This document shows, in pieces, positions 47,816 through 55,421 of a stretch of 64,000 bases of DNA. Both the position numbers and the translations under genes were made by a program. The notes below the pieces were generated by a model that had not been told where the DNA came from, ran no database searches, and worked only from the letters and a program-made list of their open reading frames with translations. Location: assembly GCF_019084545.1 (NCBI RefSeq), contig NZ_JAHREP010000003.1:186001-250000 (forward strand), read 5' to 3'. Each line of letters starts with the position of its first letter. Within the stretch, counting starts at the first letter, position 1. Source of the stretch: Marinobacterium ramblicola. GTDB taxonomy: Bacteria; Pseudomonadota; Gammaproteobacteria; Pseudomonadales; Balneatricaceae.

Positions 47816-48120
47816 AGAGGTACTCCCGTTTCCTTGGCTATCGTATAGGTGGGTAGTGCTTTGGCGTAGCGGTGGTTGATCACCAGATCGATCTTCTGAT
47901 CGCCGAGGGCCAGATGCAGATCGGCCATGGCGTCCAGTCGGGCTTCCACCAGTTCGTCCGCTGAGTGGATCTCGGGTTCTATATAGAGATCGATATCACC
48001 GCCACGCGCGCTGTCGTCTAAGCGTGATCCAAAGAGCAGGATACGACTGTTTTCGCCAAAGTAACGCTTCAGCGTCGACCGTATGATAGTGCGTTGCTCT
48101 GGCGTGAGTCCCTTATCCTG
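47752..48120 (-). pseudogene. MNT-type nucleotidyltransferase remnant lacking a start codon
   Basis: Reading leftward from 48120, the frame encodes DKGLTPEQRTIIRSTLKRYFG, then the nucleotidyltransferase core LFGSRLDDSARGGDIDLYIEPE (GSR then DxD), and LALGDQKIDLVINHRY. MNT proteins are antitoxins that modify HEPN toxins. No ATG, GTG or TTG occurs between the upstream in-frame stop and the conserved domain, so the start seems lost. The frame also runs on past the usual GVPL end into the HEPN gene. A GTG at 47949 would only make a fragment. Confidence 0.7.
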
Positions 48121-48148
48121 GCTCTGCTTCCCGGATACTCTGAATATA

Positions 48149-48988
48149 TCAAAGCAACCGCATCGACAGATCCACCGCCCGGCAGTGCTTGGTCAGGGCG
48201 CCGATGGAGATGTAATCCACGCCTGTCTTGGCGAACTCCACCAGGGTTTCGTCGGTGATACCGCCGGAGGCTTCCAGCTTGGCGCGGCCGGCAGTGAACT
48301 GTACTGCCTCTTTCATCTGCTCGGTGGTGAAGTTGTCCAGCATGATGATATCGGCGCCGGCTGCCAGTGCTTCCTCCAGCTGGGTGCGGGTTTCCACCTC
48401 CACCTCGACCGGCTTACCCGGGTGCATGCTTTTAGCTGTGCTGATCGCGGCCGCGATGCCGCCGCAAGCGAGGATATGGTTCTCCTTGATCAGGAAGGCA
48501 TCGTACAGACCGATACGGTGGTTGTAGCAGCCACCGCAGCTGACCGCGTATTTCTGTGCCATGCGCAGCCCCGGCAGGGTCTTGCGGGTGTCGAGCAGTT
48601 TGACGCCGGTGCCGGCCACGCGGTCGGCATAGGCGCGGCTGACGGTAGCAGTACCCGACAGAGTCTGCAGGAAGTTCAGCGCCGCGCGCTCCCCGGTCAG
48701 CAGTGAGCGGGCTGGCCCACTGAAGGTAAACAGCACCTGGTTCGGCTCGACGCTGTCGCCATCCTTCACCTGCCACTCGATCGAGACCGAAGGATCGACC
48801 TGGCGGAACACCTCGTCGACCCAGGCGGTACCGCTGATGGTCGCCGCTTCGCGGCTGATTACCCGTCCCTTGGCTTGCTGGGTTGCCGGGATCAGGTCGG
48901 CGGTGATATCGCCGCTGCCGATATCCTCCGCCAGCGCGGCGCGCACGTTCTCTTCGATAACGGCTTTGAGATCAGCGAGGTTCAGCAT
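48149..48988 (-). CDS. nadC: Nicotinate-nucleotide pyrophosphorylase (carboxylating)
   Basis: NadC makes nicotinate mononucleotide from quinolinate and PRPP in NAD synthesis. The 279-residue protein shows [39 protein letters not shown], the substrate-binding [22 protein letters not shown] and [16 protein letters not shown], and the barrel end [24 protein letters not shown] with IGALTKH. It starts at 48988. In Pseudomonas-type genomes nadC neighbours ampD and the pilin genes; here toxin-antitoxin debris has been inserted on both sides. Confidence 0.96.
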   Translation of the reverse strand: MLNLADLKAVIEENVRAALAEDIGSGDITADLIPATQQAKGRVISREAATISGTAWVDEVFRQVDPSVSIEWQVKDGDSVEPNQVLFTFSGPARSLLTGERAALNFLQTLSGTATVSRAYADRVAGTGVKLLDTRKTLPGLRMAQKYAVSCGGCYNHRIGLYDAFLIKENHILACGGIAAAISTAKSMHPGKPVEVEVETRTQLEEALAAGADIIMLDNFTTEQMKEAVQFTAGRAKLEASGGITDETLVEFAKTGVDYISIGALTKHCRAVDLSMRLL

Positions 48989-49050
48989 CGGGTTCTCCAG
49001 TGTAAGCGCGAATGGGTGTCGATATAGCTGCCGGATTGAGTGCCCGCATC

Positions 49051-49120
49051 GGCGCGTTGCAGCCCAGGTTCGGGGCCGATATTCTAGCCTTTTCCGCTAT
49101 TGTTGAGTAACCCATGTCCG
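49051..49120. repeat. 70-bp direct repeat, copy 1 (displaced ampD leader)
   Basis: This segment matches 49900-49969 with about six mismatches in 70 bases, including the last bases CCATGTCCG that in copy 2 are the ampD start codon. Here the ATG leads into unrelated sequence. Copy 1 therefore looks like the original or duplicated ampD 5' end, cut off by the insertion of the toxin-antitoxin segment. Confidence 0.88.
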
Positions 49121-49259
49121 CGAATCGCTGCCGTATAGCGAATCGTTGCTATATAGGGGGCAGGGTATATGCGGGACGAGTTGGCTTCTATTCGCCTTTG
49201 CCGTTGAGAGTGGTCTATATGTGGACTACCATTAGTCTATTCTTGTCCGGGAGTGATTT

Positions 49260-49532
49260 ATGCGAACTGAAACTATTAGCTATTTGAAACGTCATGCGGC
49301 CTCTCTGGAGTTGGAAGAGCCCATGGTCATCACTCAGAGTGGTAAACCGGTATATCGAATTGAGTCGGAGCAACAGGCACAACTACGCGATGAGGGTATC
49401 GCGTTACTGAAATTGATGAACTTGGCAGAGCGTGATATCCGCTCCGGTGCAACGCTGGATGCAACGCAAGCCAAGGCTAAACTTCGGGAACGGTTTGAGG
49501 CAGGGAAGGTCAGGCTGGATGAGCCGGGTTGA
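49260..49532 (+). CDS. Phd/YefM-type antitoxin
   Basis: The 90-residue protein has the Phd/YefM N-terminal fold (ETISYLKRHAASLELEEPMVITQSGKPVYRIE), which binds the operator, and a charged C-terminal helix region (AKLRERFEAGKVRLDEPG) to neutralise the toxin. An GGGAGTG sequence precedes the ATG at 49260. Immediately upstream, 49211-49238 contains TGGT/ACCA and TAGTCTA inverted half sites that could be its operator. It overlaps the toxin gene by 14 bases, a normal arrangement for such pairs. Confidence 0.88.
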   Translation: MRTETISYLKRHAASLELEEPMVITQSGKPVYRIESEQQAQLRDEGIALLKLMNLAERDIRSGATLDATQAKAKLRERFEAGKVRLDEPG

Positions 49533-49851
49533 AATCACCGAAACAGGGTTTGAAACGCTGTCGATGCTAGCGCGTTATATGGTGAGTTTCGTGGGTGAAG
49601 AGAGCGCCCTGCGATTGACAGACAGCTTGATCGACATCGCGGTCGAACGGCTCTCTGATCGTCCGCTCAGCTGCCCTGTTTGTCATGAATTGGATCTTAT
49701 TGGCGTAACTGATTATCAACAGCTTACTGTTGAAAACTATAAGATCCTCTACCGTTACGATAAGCCATCGGATACAGCTTTCATCACCGCATTTATGCGG
49801 CACCGGCAGAGCGCTCAGGCGTTACTGGTCAGTTATGCGTTGTTGAGGTAA
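49519..49851 (+). CDS. RelE/ParE-superfamily toxin
   Basis: The 110-residue protein starts at 49519 (MSRVEITETGFETL), overlapping the antitoxin gene by 14 bases. It has the RelE/ParE layout: an N-terminal helical hairpin (LSMLARYMVSFVGEESALRLTDSLIDIAVERL), a beta segment with YKILYRYDKPSDTAFITAFMRHRQSA. RelE enzymes cut ribosome-bound mRNA and ParE proteins poison gyrase; I cannot tell which applies. The reading frame is complete, so the pair is probably functional. Confidence 0.85.
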   Translation: MSRVEITETGFETLSMLARYMVSFVGEESALRLTDSLIDIAVERLSDRPLSCPVCHELDLIGVTDYQQLTVENYKILYRYDKPSDTAFITAFMRHRQSAQALLVSYALLR

Positions 49852-49899
49852 ACGAAGGGCTGATGCGGATAGCTCCGCGTTCAGCCCGTCCAAACGCGG

Positions 49900-49969
49900 G
49901 GCGCGTTGCAGCCCAGGTCGGGGGCCGATATTCTAATCCTTTCCGCTGTTGTTGAGTAACCCATGTCCG
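49900..49969. repeat. 70-bp direct repeat, copy 2 (native ampD leader)
   Basis: This is the functional member of the pair described at 49051-49120 and ends in the ampD start codon. The two copies are 849 bases apart and enclose the intact toxin-antitoxin pair with its flanks. The identity is about 91 percent by direct comparison. Confidence 0.88.
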
Positions 49970-50523
49970 ATTTTCCCTGCCCCATACAGGATCATCTGCT
50001 GGTCGGTGCCGAATACTGCGCCTCCCCCAACTGCAATGAGCGACCGCAGGCGGAGATCTCGCTGCTGGTTATCCACAATATCAGCCTGCCGCCGGGGCAG
50101 TTCGGCGGGGCGGGGATCCGCCAGCTGTTCACTAACTGCCTCGATCCGGATGAGCATCCTTACTACCGGGAGATACACCAGCTTGAGGTGTCTGCCCACT
50201 TGTTGATCGACCGGGCGGGGAGTATCACCCAGTTCGTGCCGTTCGATAAGCGCGCCTGGCATGCGGGACGCTCCAGCTTCCAGGGACGGGAGGCGTGTAA
50301 CGATTTTTCGATCGGGATCGAACTCGAAGGTGACGACGATACTCCCTATAGCGACTCACAGTATGCCGTGCTGGTTGAGGTGACCCGGGCGTTGATGGCG
50401 AGTTATCCCGCCATCAAGCCGGAACGTATTTGTGGCCACAGCGATATCGCACCGGGGCGCAAGACGGACCCGGGCTCTGCATTCGATTGGCAGCGGTATC
50501 GTCAGGCGATCGCTGGTAATTAA
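49963..50523 (+). CDS. ampD: 1,6-anhydro-N-acetylmuramyl-L-alanine amidase AmpD
   Basis: AmpD is the cytoplasmic zinc amidase that removes the stem peptide from anhydro-muropeptides during wall recycling and so keeps AmpC-type beta-lactamase induction low. The 186-residue protein has LLVIHNISLPPGQFGG (first zinc His), VSAHLLIDRAGSITQFVPFDKRAWHAG, CNDFSIGIELEGDDD, and GHSDIAPGRKTDPGSAFDW, which holds the second His and the Asp ligand. The ATG at 49963 is at the end of the direct repeat. It is convergent with nothing and precedes fbpC by 80 bases. Confidence 0.95.
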   Translation: MSDFPCPIQDHLLVGAEYCASPNCNERPQAEISLLVIHNISLPPGQFGGAGIRQLFTNCLDPDEHPYYREIHQLEVSAHLLIDRAGSITQFVPFDKRAWHAGRSSFQGREACNDFSIGIELEGDDDTPYSDSQYAVLVEVTRALMASYPAIKPERICGHSDIAPGRKTDPGSAFDWQRYRQAIAGN

Positions 50524-50535
50524 GAATTATTTTCA
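50521..50535. promoter_or_regulatory. Fur-box-like site upstream of fbpC
   Basis: The complement TGAAAATAATTCTTA matches the 7-1-7 Fur consensus TGATAATNATTATCA at 11 of 14 defined positions. It overlaps the ampD stop and lies about 70 bases before the fbpC start, in AT-rich sequence. The iron transporter context supports it. Confidence 0.55.
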
Positions 50536-50603
50536 ATTATTATTGGCCCTTAGACTCTGGGGTTTTTGTTAACCAGCCCCGTTCAGGATTGATCAGAGGA
50601 TAT

Positions 50604-51656
50604 ATGCGCGAACTGCTGTCGGTTGAACAACTTAAGTGCGCCTACCAGGGGCACCAAGTGCTGCACTCAGTCAGTTTTTCGATCGAGGAGGGGGAGATCG
50701 CCTGCCTGCTGGGACCAAGCGGATGTGGCAAGACCACGGTATTGCGCGCCATCGCCGGTTTCATTGAGCCCCAGGCTGGTGAGATACGTCTTGAGGGGGA
50801 GGTGATCAGCAGTGCGGCCTCTGTCGTGCCGCCGGAGCGGCGCGGCATGGGGATGGTGTTTCAGGACTATGCGCTGTTTCCTCACCTGAGCATCGCCGAC
50901 AATATCGCCTTTGGCTTGAAGGGGCGCAGCCGCGCTGAGAAGCAGGCGCTGGTGGCGGAGGTGCTGGCGCTGGTGGAGCTGCCCGATCTGGGCAGCCGCT
51001 ACCCGCATGAGCTGTCCGGCGGTCAGCAGCAGCGAGTGGCCCTGGCCAGGGCGCTGGCGCCCAGGCCGCGCCTGCTGTTGATGGATGAGCCGTTCTCCAA
51101 CCTGGATGCCGATCTGCGACGGCAGCTGTCGGCCGAGATGCGTCGAATCCTGAAACGGCAGAAGATCGCCGCGATCATGGTTACCCATGACCAGCAGGAG
51201 GCGTTCACCATCAGCGACCGGCTCGGTGTGTTGTCGAGAGGGCGGGTACAGCAGTGGGGCACGCCGGAGGAGCTGTTCTATACACCGGCGACGCCGGAGG
51301 TGGCCGCCTTCGTCGGCAAGGGCACCATGATCAGCGGTGTGGCGTTGGGCCCGGACCGGCTGCGTTGCGAACTGGGTGAGCTGGAGTTTGCCGAGCCCTT
51401 TGCGCGGGACGGCATCGATAATGTGCCGTTGAAACTCTTCCTGCGCCCGGCCGATATCCAGTTGGCCCAGGACGGTGGTGCGCCGGCCGAGGTGCTCAGT
51501 TGTGAATTTCAGGGCAGTCAGACCCTGTACAGGTTAAAGTTGCAGACAGGGTTGGAGCTGGAAGCGGTGGAGAGCGGCATGCATCGTTACCCGATCGGCG
51601 AGCGCCTGGGGGTGCATGTGGCGCCACATCGACCTATCGTCTTCGTCGAGCGCTGA
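50604..51656 (+). CDS. fbpC: Ferric-iron ABC transporter ATP-binding protein FbpC
   Basis: The 350-residue ATPase energises import through the FbpB permease. It shows Walker A GPSGCGKTTVLRAIAGF, Q-loop FQDYALFPHLS, signature LSGGQQQRVALARALAPRP, Walker B LLLMDEPFSNLDADLR, and the H-loop VTHDQQEAF. A C-terminal TOBE-like regulatory domain follows (about 240-350: LFLRPADIQL). I start at the ATG at 50604 with AGAGGA before it; a TTG at 50589 is the alternative. It is separate from and convergent with fbpB-fbpA, whereas the usual order is fbpABC in one operon. Confidence 0.9.
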   Translation: MRELLSVEQLKCAYQGHQVLHSVSFSIEEGEIACLLGPSGCGKTTVLRAIAGFIEPQAGEIRLEGEVISSAASVVPPERRGMGMVFQDYALFPHLSIADNIAFGLKGRSRAEKQALVAEVLALVELPDLGSRYPHELSGGQQQRVALARALAPRPRLLLMDEPFSNLDADLRRQLSAEMRRILKRQKIAAIMVTHDQQEAFTISDRLGVLSRGRVQQWGTPEELFYTPATPEVAAFVGKGTMISGVALGPDRLRCELGELEFAEPFARDGIDNVPLKLFLRPADIQLAQDGGAPAEVLSCEFQGSQTLYRLKLQTGLELEAVESGMHRYPIGERLGVHVAPHRPIVFVER

Positions 51657-51682
51657 GCGCGCTCGAATCTCGCTGCTTTTGT

Positions 51683-51702
51683 AAGCGGTAGCTTCCGTTT
51701 TT
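51683..51702 (+). terminator. Weak terminator between fbpC and fbpB
   Basis: AAGCGG (51683-51688) pairs with CCGTTT (51695-51700) around a six-base loop, followed by T residues to 51702. It is short but correctly placed between the convergent genes. Confidence 0.4.
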
Positions 51703-51730
51703 ACCTCAAACTGCCGTGTAGCTCGTTGCC

Positions 51731-53422
51731 TCAGCTGCTGGCGCGTGTGGCGGTGATGGTGCGACTGAGCAGAATCACCGGGATGATCCCCACCAGCACG
51801 ATCAGCAGCGCCGCCGGGGCGCACTGCTCTATGCGTTCGTCCGAGGCGTACTGGTAGACGAACGTAGCGAGGGTGTCGTAGTTGAACGGGCGCAGGATCA
51901 GCGTGGCCGGCAGCTCCTTCATGCAGTCGACGAACACCACCAGCACCGCGGTCAGTAGCCCGCCTTTTATCAACGGCAGATGCACCTCCCTCAGCGTGCG
52001 CAGCGAGTTGGCGCCGAGCGAACGTGCCGCCATATCCATGTTGGGCGTCACCTTGCCCAGCGACGAATCGACCGAACCGCCCGATACCGCCAGGAAGCGC
52101 ACACAGTAAGCAAATATCAGTGCGAACGGGGTGCCGCTGAGCAGCAGACCGGTGCTGATACCGAAATGCTCGCGCATGAATGCATCCACGCCGTTATCGA
52201 ACGCCGCCAGCGGCACGATAACACCGATGGCGAGTACCGCGCCGGGCAGGGCGTAGCCCAGGTTGCTCATGCGGGCAGCGAACTGCAGAGAGGGGCGGTT
52301 GGCGTATAGACGTTTGCTGTAGGCCAGCACGACGGCGATCGACAGTGCCAGCAGGGCGGAGCCGGCGGACAGGGTAAAGCTGTTGCCGGCGTAGCCGAGG
52401 AAGTCGTTTTCGGCGAACTGGTCCAGGTGTGCCAGCGACATATCGGCGAGGCGGACAAAGGGGATCAGGAAGCCGAACAGTACCGGTAGCGCGCAGGCCA
52501 GGGTACACAGCCAGGCCCGCCCCGGCGTCAGTCGATAACGCTCGATGGTACGGTAGCGGTCGGCGCTGGTGTATTGACGCGAACGGGCACGGGCCATGCG
52601 CTCAAGCGTGATCAGCAGCACCACGAAGATCATCATCAGGCTGGCGATCTGTGCCGCCGCACCCACGTTGCCCATGTTGAGCCAGGCATCGTAGATACCG
52701 GCAGTCATGCTCTTGACCGCGAAGTAGTCAACGGTACCGAAGTCGTTGATCGTCTCCATCGACACCAGCGACAGACCGACGGCGATGGCAGGACGGGCGA
52801 TCGGCAGGGATACCCGGATAAAACTTTGCCAGGGGGTACAGCCCAGCATGCGGCTGGCGTCACGGATGCTCATCGACTGTTCGAGGAAGCTCGCCCGCGC
52901 CAGCAGGTAGACGTAGGGGTAGAGCACCAGCGTCAGCATCGTGATCGCACCGCCCATGGAGCGGATCTCGGGGAACCAGTAGTCCCGGGCGCTTTGCCAG
53001 CCGAACAGGTCGCGCAGCATGCCCTGGATCGGGCCCGCGTACTCCAGCAGGTCGGTGTAGAGGTAGGCGATTACATAAGCGGGGATGGCAAAGGGCAGCA
53101 GCAGTGCCCATTCGAATAGTCGGCGTCCCGGAAAGTGGCAAAGCGTGACCAGCCAGGCGGTGCCCACGCCGATCGTTACCGATAGCGCGCCGGTGCCGGC
53201 CATCAGGATCAGCGTCGATTCGATATAAACGGGCAGAACCGTCGAGGCCAGATGTGGCCAGATATTTTCGGTGGGGAAGAGTGCCAGCCAGAGAATGGCC
53301 AGCACCGGAAGCATCACCAGTAGAGCCGTGCCCCAGCCGATACCGTACCAGCCCGGCATCAACCCTCTAAGTTGGGGCCGGATGCGGGGAGCGCTCAGTA
53401 CGGGCTCGACTGCGGTATTCAT
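51731..53422 (-). CDS. fbpB: Ferric-iron ABC transporter permease FbpB
   Basis: The 563-residue protein is a fused two-domain permease with about 12 membrane helices. Each half carries an EAA-type loop for contact with FbpC: DASRMLGCTPWQSFIRVSLPIARPAI in the first and MAARSLGANSLRTLREVHLPLIKGGL in the second. GVGTAWLVTLCHFPGRR and ALLLPFAIPAYVIAYLY are further landmarks. It starts 17 bases after fbpA, with which it forms an operon. Confidence 0.93.
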   Translation of the reverse strand: MNTAVEPVLSAPRIRPQLRGLMPGWYGIGWGTALLVMLPVLAILWLALFPTENIWPHLASTVLPVYIESTLILMAGTGALSVTIGVGTAWLVTLCHFPGRRLFEWALLLPFAIPAYVIAYLYTDLLEYAGPIQGMLRDLFGWQSARDYWFPEIRSMGGAITMLTLVLYPYVYLLARASFLEQSMSIRDASRMLGCTPWQSFIRVSLPIARPAIAVGLSLVSMETINDFGTVDYFAVKSMTAGIYDAWLNMGNVGAAAQIASLMMIFVVLLITLERMARARSRQYTSADRYRTIERYRLTPGRAWLCTLACALPVLFGFLIPFVRLADMSLAHLDQFAENDFLGYAGNSFTLSAGSALLALSIAVVLAYSKRLYANRPSLQFAARMSNLGYALPGAVLAIGVIVPLAAFDNGVDAFMREHFGISTGLLLSGTPFALIFAYCVRFLAVSGGSVDSSLGKVTPNMDMAARSLGANSLRTLREVHLPLIKGGLLTAVLVVFVDCMKELPATLILRPFNYDTLATFVYQYASDERIEQCAPAALLIVLVGIIPVILLSRTITATRASS

Positions 53423-53439
53423 CGGTTACTCCATCGGGA

Positions 53440-54465
53440 TCAGTTATCGAAACCCACCTTGTCGACCATCTTGGCGGCAGCGGCGCGCTGCTCGGCAACC
53501 TTGCCGAGGTTGATCTCGTCGCCCTTGAAGCCGCTCATGTGCTCCTTGAGCAGCGCGGACCAGGGAGTGTTAGGACGTACCGGAAACTCGAAGTTGGACT
53601 CGGCATAGATCTGCTGAGCCTTCTCCTCGGTGAGGAACTCGACCAGCTTGACCGCCGCTTCCGGATGCGGGGCGTACTTGGTCAGTGCCGCGCCGGAGAT
53701 ATTCATATGGGTGCCGCGACCATCCTGGTTCGGGAAGATCAGGTTGGCGGACGCCGCCCACTCCTTCTGTTCCGGCTCCTTCTCGTTGGTCGCCATCTTG
53801 CCGAAGTAGTAGCTGTTGCCCAGCGCCAGGTCGCACACGCCCTCCTTGATCGCCTTGACCTGGGCGCGGTCGTTACCCTGAGGCTTCTGCGCCAGGTTAG
53901 CCTTGACCCCTTCCAGCCACTGCTCCGCTTCCGCTTCGCCGTGATGCGCGATCATCGAGCCGATCAGCGACAGGTTGTAGGTGTGCTTGCCGCTGCGGGT
54001 GCAGATGCGGCCTTTCCATTTCGGATCGGTCAGATCTTCGTAGCTGGTGATCTCGCCCTCTTTCACGCGCTCCTTGGAGGCGTAGATGATACGGGCGCGG
54101 CTGGTCAGGCCGATCCACTTGCCATCTTCGGCACGAAAATGTGCAGGCACGTTGCGATCGATCACCTCGCTCTTGATCGGTGCGACCAGATCCCGTTCGA
54201 CGGCATCGTGCAGCGGGCCGATATCGGCGGTGAGCAGCAGGTCAGCGGGGGTATTCTGGCCTTCGTTTTCAAGGCGCTCCAGCAGGCCCTTGTTGGCGAA
54301 CACCACGTTGACCTTGATGCCGGTTTCCGCGGTGAACGCTTCCAGCAGCGGCTTGAGCAGGAACTCCTGACGGAATGAGTAAACATTGACCTCTTCGGCC
54401 TGAGCGGCCGAGCCAAGTGTGGAGCTGAGGATGGCGACTGATAGCAGGGCTTTACGAACTGTCAT
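53440..54465 (-). CDS. fbpA: Periplasmic ferric-iron-binding protein FbpA
   Basis: The 341-residue precursor has a Sec signal ending SAAQA|EEVNVYSFRQEFLLKPLLEAF. It matches the FutA/FbpA family: TADIGPLHDAVERDLVAP, TSRARIIYASKERVKEGE, WKGRICTRSGKHTYNLSLIGSMIAHHGE, and the paired tyrosines in GNSYYFGKM that ligate iron; IFPNQDGRGTHMNISG follows. It is the first gene of the leftward fbpA-fbpB operon. Two Fur-like boxes lie upstream, so expression should rise under iron limitation. Confidence 0.94.
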   Translation of the reverse strand: MTVRKALLSVAILSSTLGSAAQAEEVNVYSFRQEFLLKPLLEAFTAETGIKVNVVFANKGLLERLENEGQNTPADLLLTADIGPLHDAVERDLVAPIKSEVIDRNVPAHFRAEDGKWIGLTSRARIIYASKERVKEGEITSYEDLTDPKWKGRICTRSGKHTYNLSLIGSMIAHHGEAEAEQWLEGVKANLAQKPQGNDRAQVKAIKEGVCDLALGNSYYFGKMATNEKEPEQKEWAASANLIFPNQDGRGTHMNISGAALTKYAPHPEAAVKLVEFLTEEKAQQIYAESNFEFPVRPNTPWSALLKEHMSGFKGDEINLGKVAEQRAAAAKMVDKVGFDN

Positions 54466-54537
54466 GCTTACTCTCCTGAATCGAAAACAACTTCACCGAG
54501 GTGCAGTGTTGAATTTATGTTAATAACTAAAGCTTAA

Positions 54538-54592
54538 TGCGAATTGTTATCATTTTTCAGGAGTGTGTCAATCCAGTTGATTATGATTCTTA
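54538..54592. promoter_or_regulatory. Two Fur-box-like sites upstream of fbpA
   Basis: TGCGAATTGTTATCA (54538-54552) and TGATTATGATTCTTA (54578-54592) each match the 7-1-7 Fur consensus at 11 of 14 defined positions. They lie 70-130 bases before the fbpA start in an AT-rich intergenic region. Together with the fbpC site they suggest that both arms of the split transporter answer to Fur. Confidence 0.65.
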
Positions 54593-54631
54593 TTTTCCAT
54601 CTATTTCTATTCTTTGATGTAGATCAATGTC

Positions 54632-55351
54632 CTAATCGAAAACCGGGAAAAGTTTCGCCAACAGTACCGGTACTGCGGTTTCGACTCGCAATATACGCGG
54701 ACCCAGGTGTATCGGGGAGAGTCCGGCCTCGATCAGCTTGTTCACTTCATACTGAATGAAACCGCCCTCCGGGCCGACCGCCAGCAGGGTCGGCTCATCG
54801 CTCGGTGCCGGGCAGGGCTCGGCGTTATAGGGGTGGGCAAGCAGTGCACGTTTGCCGGTAGCCAGCGCCGGCAGCTCATCTTCGACAAAGGGTTTGAAAC
54901 GCTTGCGCAGGTGTACCTGCGGCAACTGCGTATCGCCGGCCTGCTCCAGACCCAGCAACAGCTGCTCGTGGATCGCTTCATCGGACAGCAGCGGGGAGCC
55001 CCAGTAGCTCTTGTCGACGCGGTAGGAGTTGATCAGCCAGATATCCTTGGCCCCCATGCTGGCCACGCTCTGCAGCGTGCGCTTGAGCATTTTCGGTCGC
55101 GGCAGTGCCAGAATCAGGCTCATCGGCAGTGCGGAAGGGGGCGCCTGATCGAAGCGCACGGACAGTTCGGCGCTGCTGCCATCGAGGCTGAGCAGCTCGC
55201 CCTGGCCGATCTCGCCATTGAGCATGCCGACCCTCAGGGTATCGCCCACCGCCGGTTGATGGACCTCCAGCATATGGGTCAGCCGTCGATCGCGCAGGAT
55301 GACGCGGTCATCGGCAACAAAGTCGGCTGGTGTCAGCAGGATCAGGTTCAT
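54632..55351 (-). CDS. rsmE: 16S rRNA (uridine1498-N3)-methyltransferase
   Basis: RsmE methylates U1498 in the decoding region. The ATG at 55351 gives 239 residues, near the E. coli length, and begins MNLILLTPADF; longer frames add unrelated residues. The N-terminal PUA-like part has RLTHMLEVHQPAVGDTLRVG, and the SPOUT knot has LLAVGPEGGFIQYEVNKL and LGPRILRVETAVPVLLA. It stands alone between the iron transporter and the aromatic-degradation module. Confidence 0.94.
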   Translation of the reverse strand: MNLILLTPADFVADDRVILRDRRLTHMLEVHQPAVGDTLRVGMLNGEIGQGELLSLDGSSAELSVRFDQAPPSALPMSLILALPRPKMLKRTLQSVASMGAKDIWLINSYRVDKSYWGSPLLSDEAIHEQLLLGLEQAGDTQLPQVHLRKRFKPFVEDELPALATGKRALLAHPYNAEPCPAPSDEPTLLAVGPEGGFIQYEVNKLIEAGLSPIHLGPRILRVETAVPVLLAKLFPVFD

Positions 55352-55421
55352 GCAGGGCGCTCCGCAGAGAGAGGCGGCGATAGTACCCGATACCGCCGCT
55401 GTTCTCATCTCCACTCGAGGT

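Noticed and set aside
47876-48120. An intact short nucleotidyltransferase gene starting at an internal GTG (47949)
   Set aside because: That start would lie after the GSR...DxD catalytic core, so the product would lack the active site; the locus is better called a remnant.
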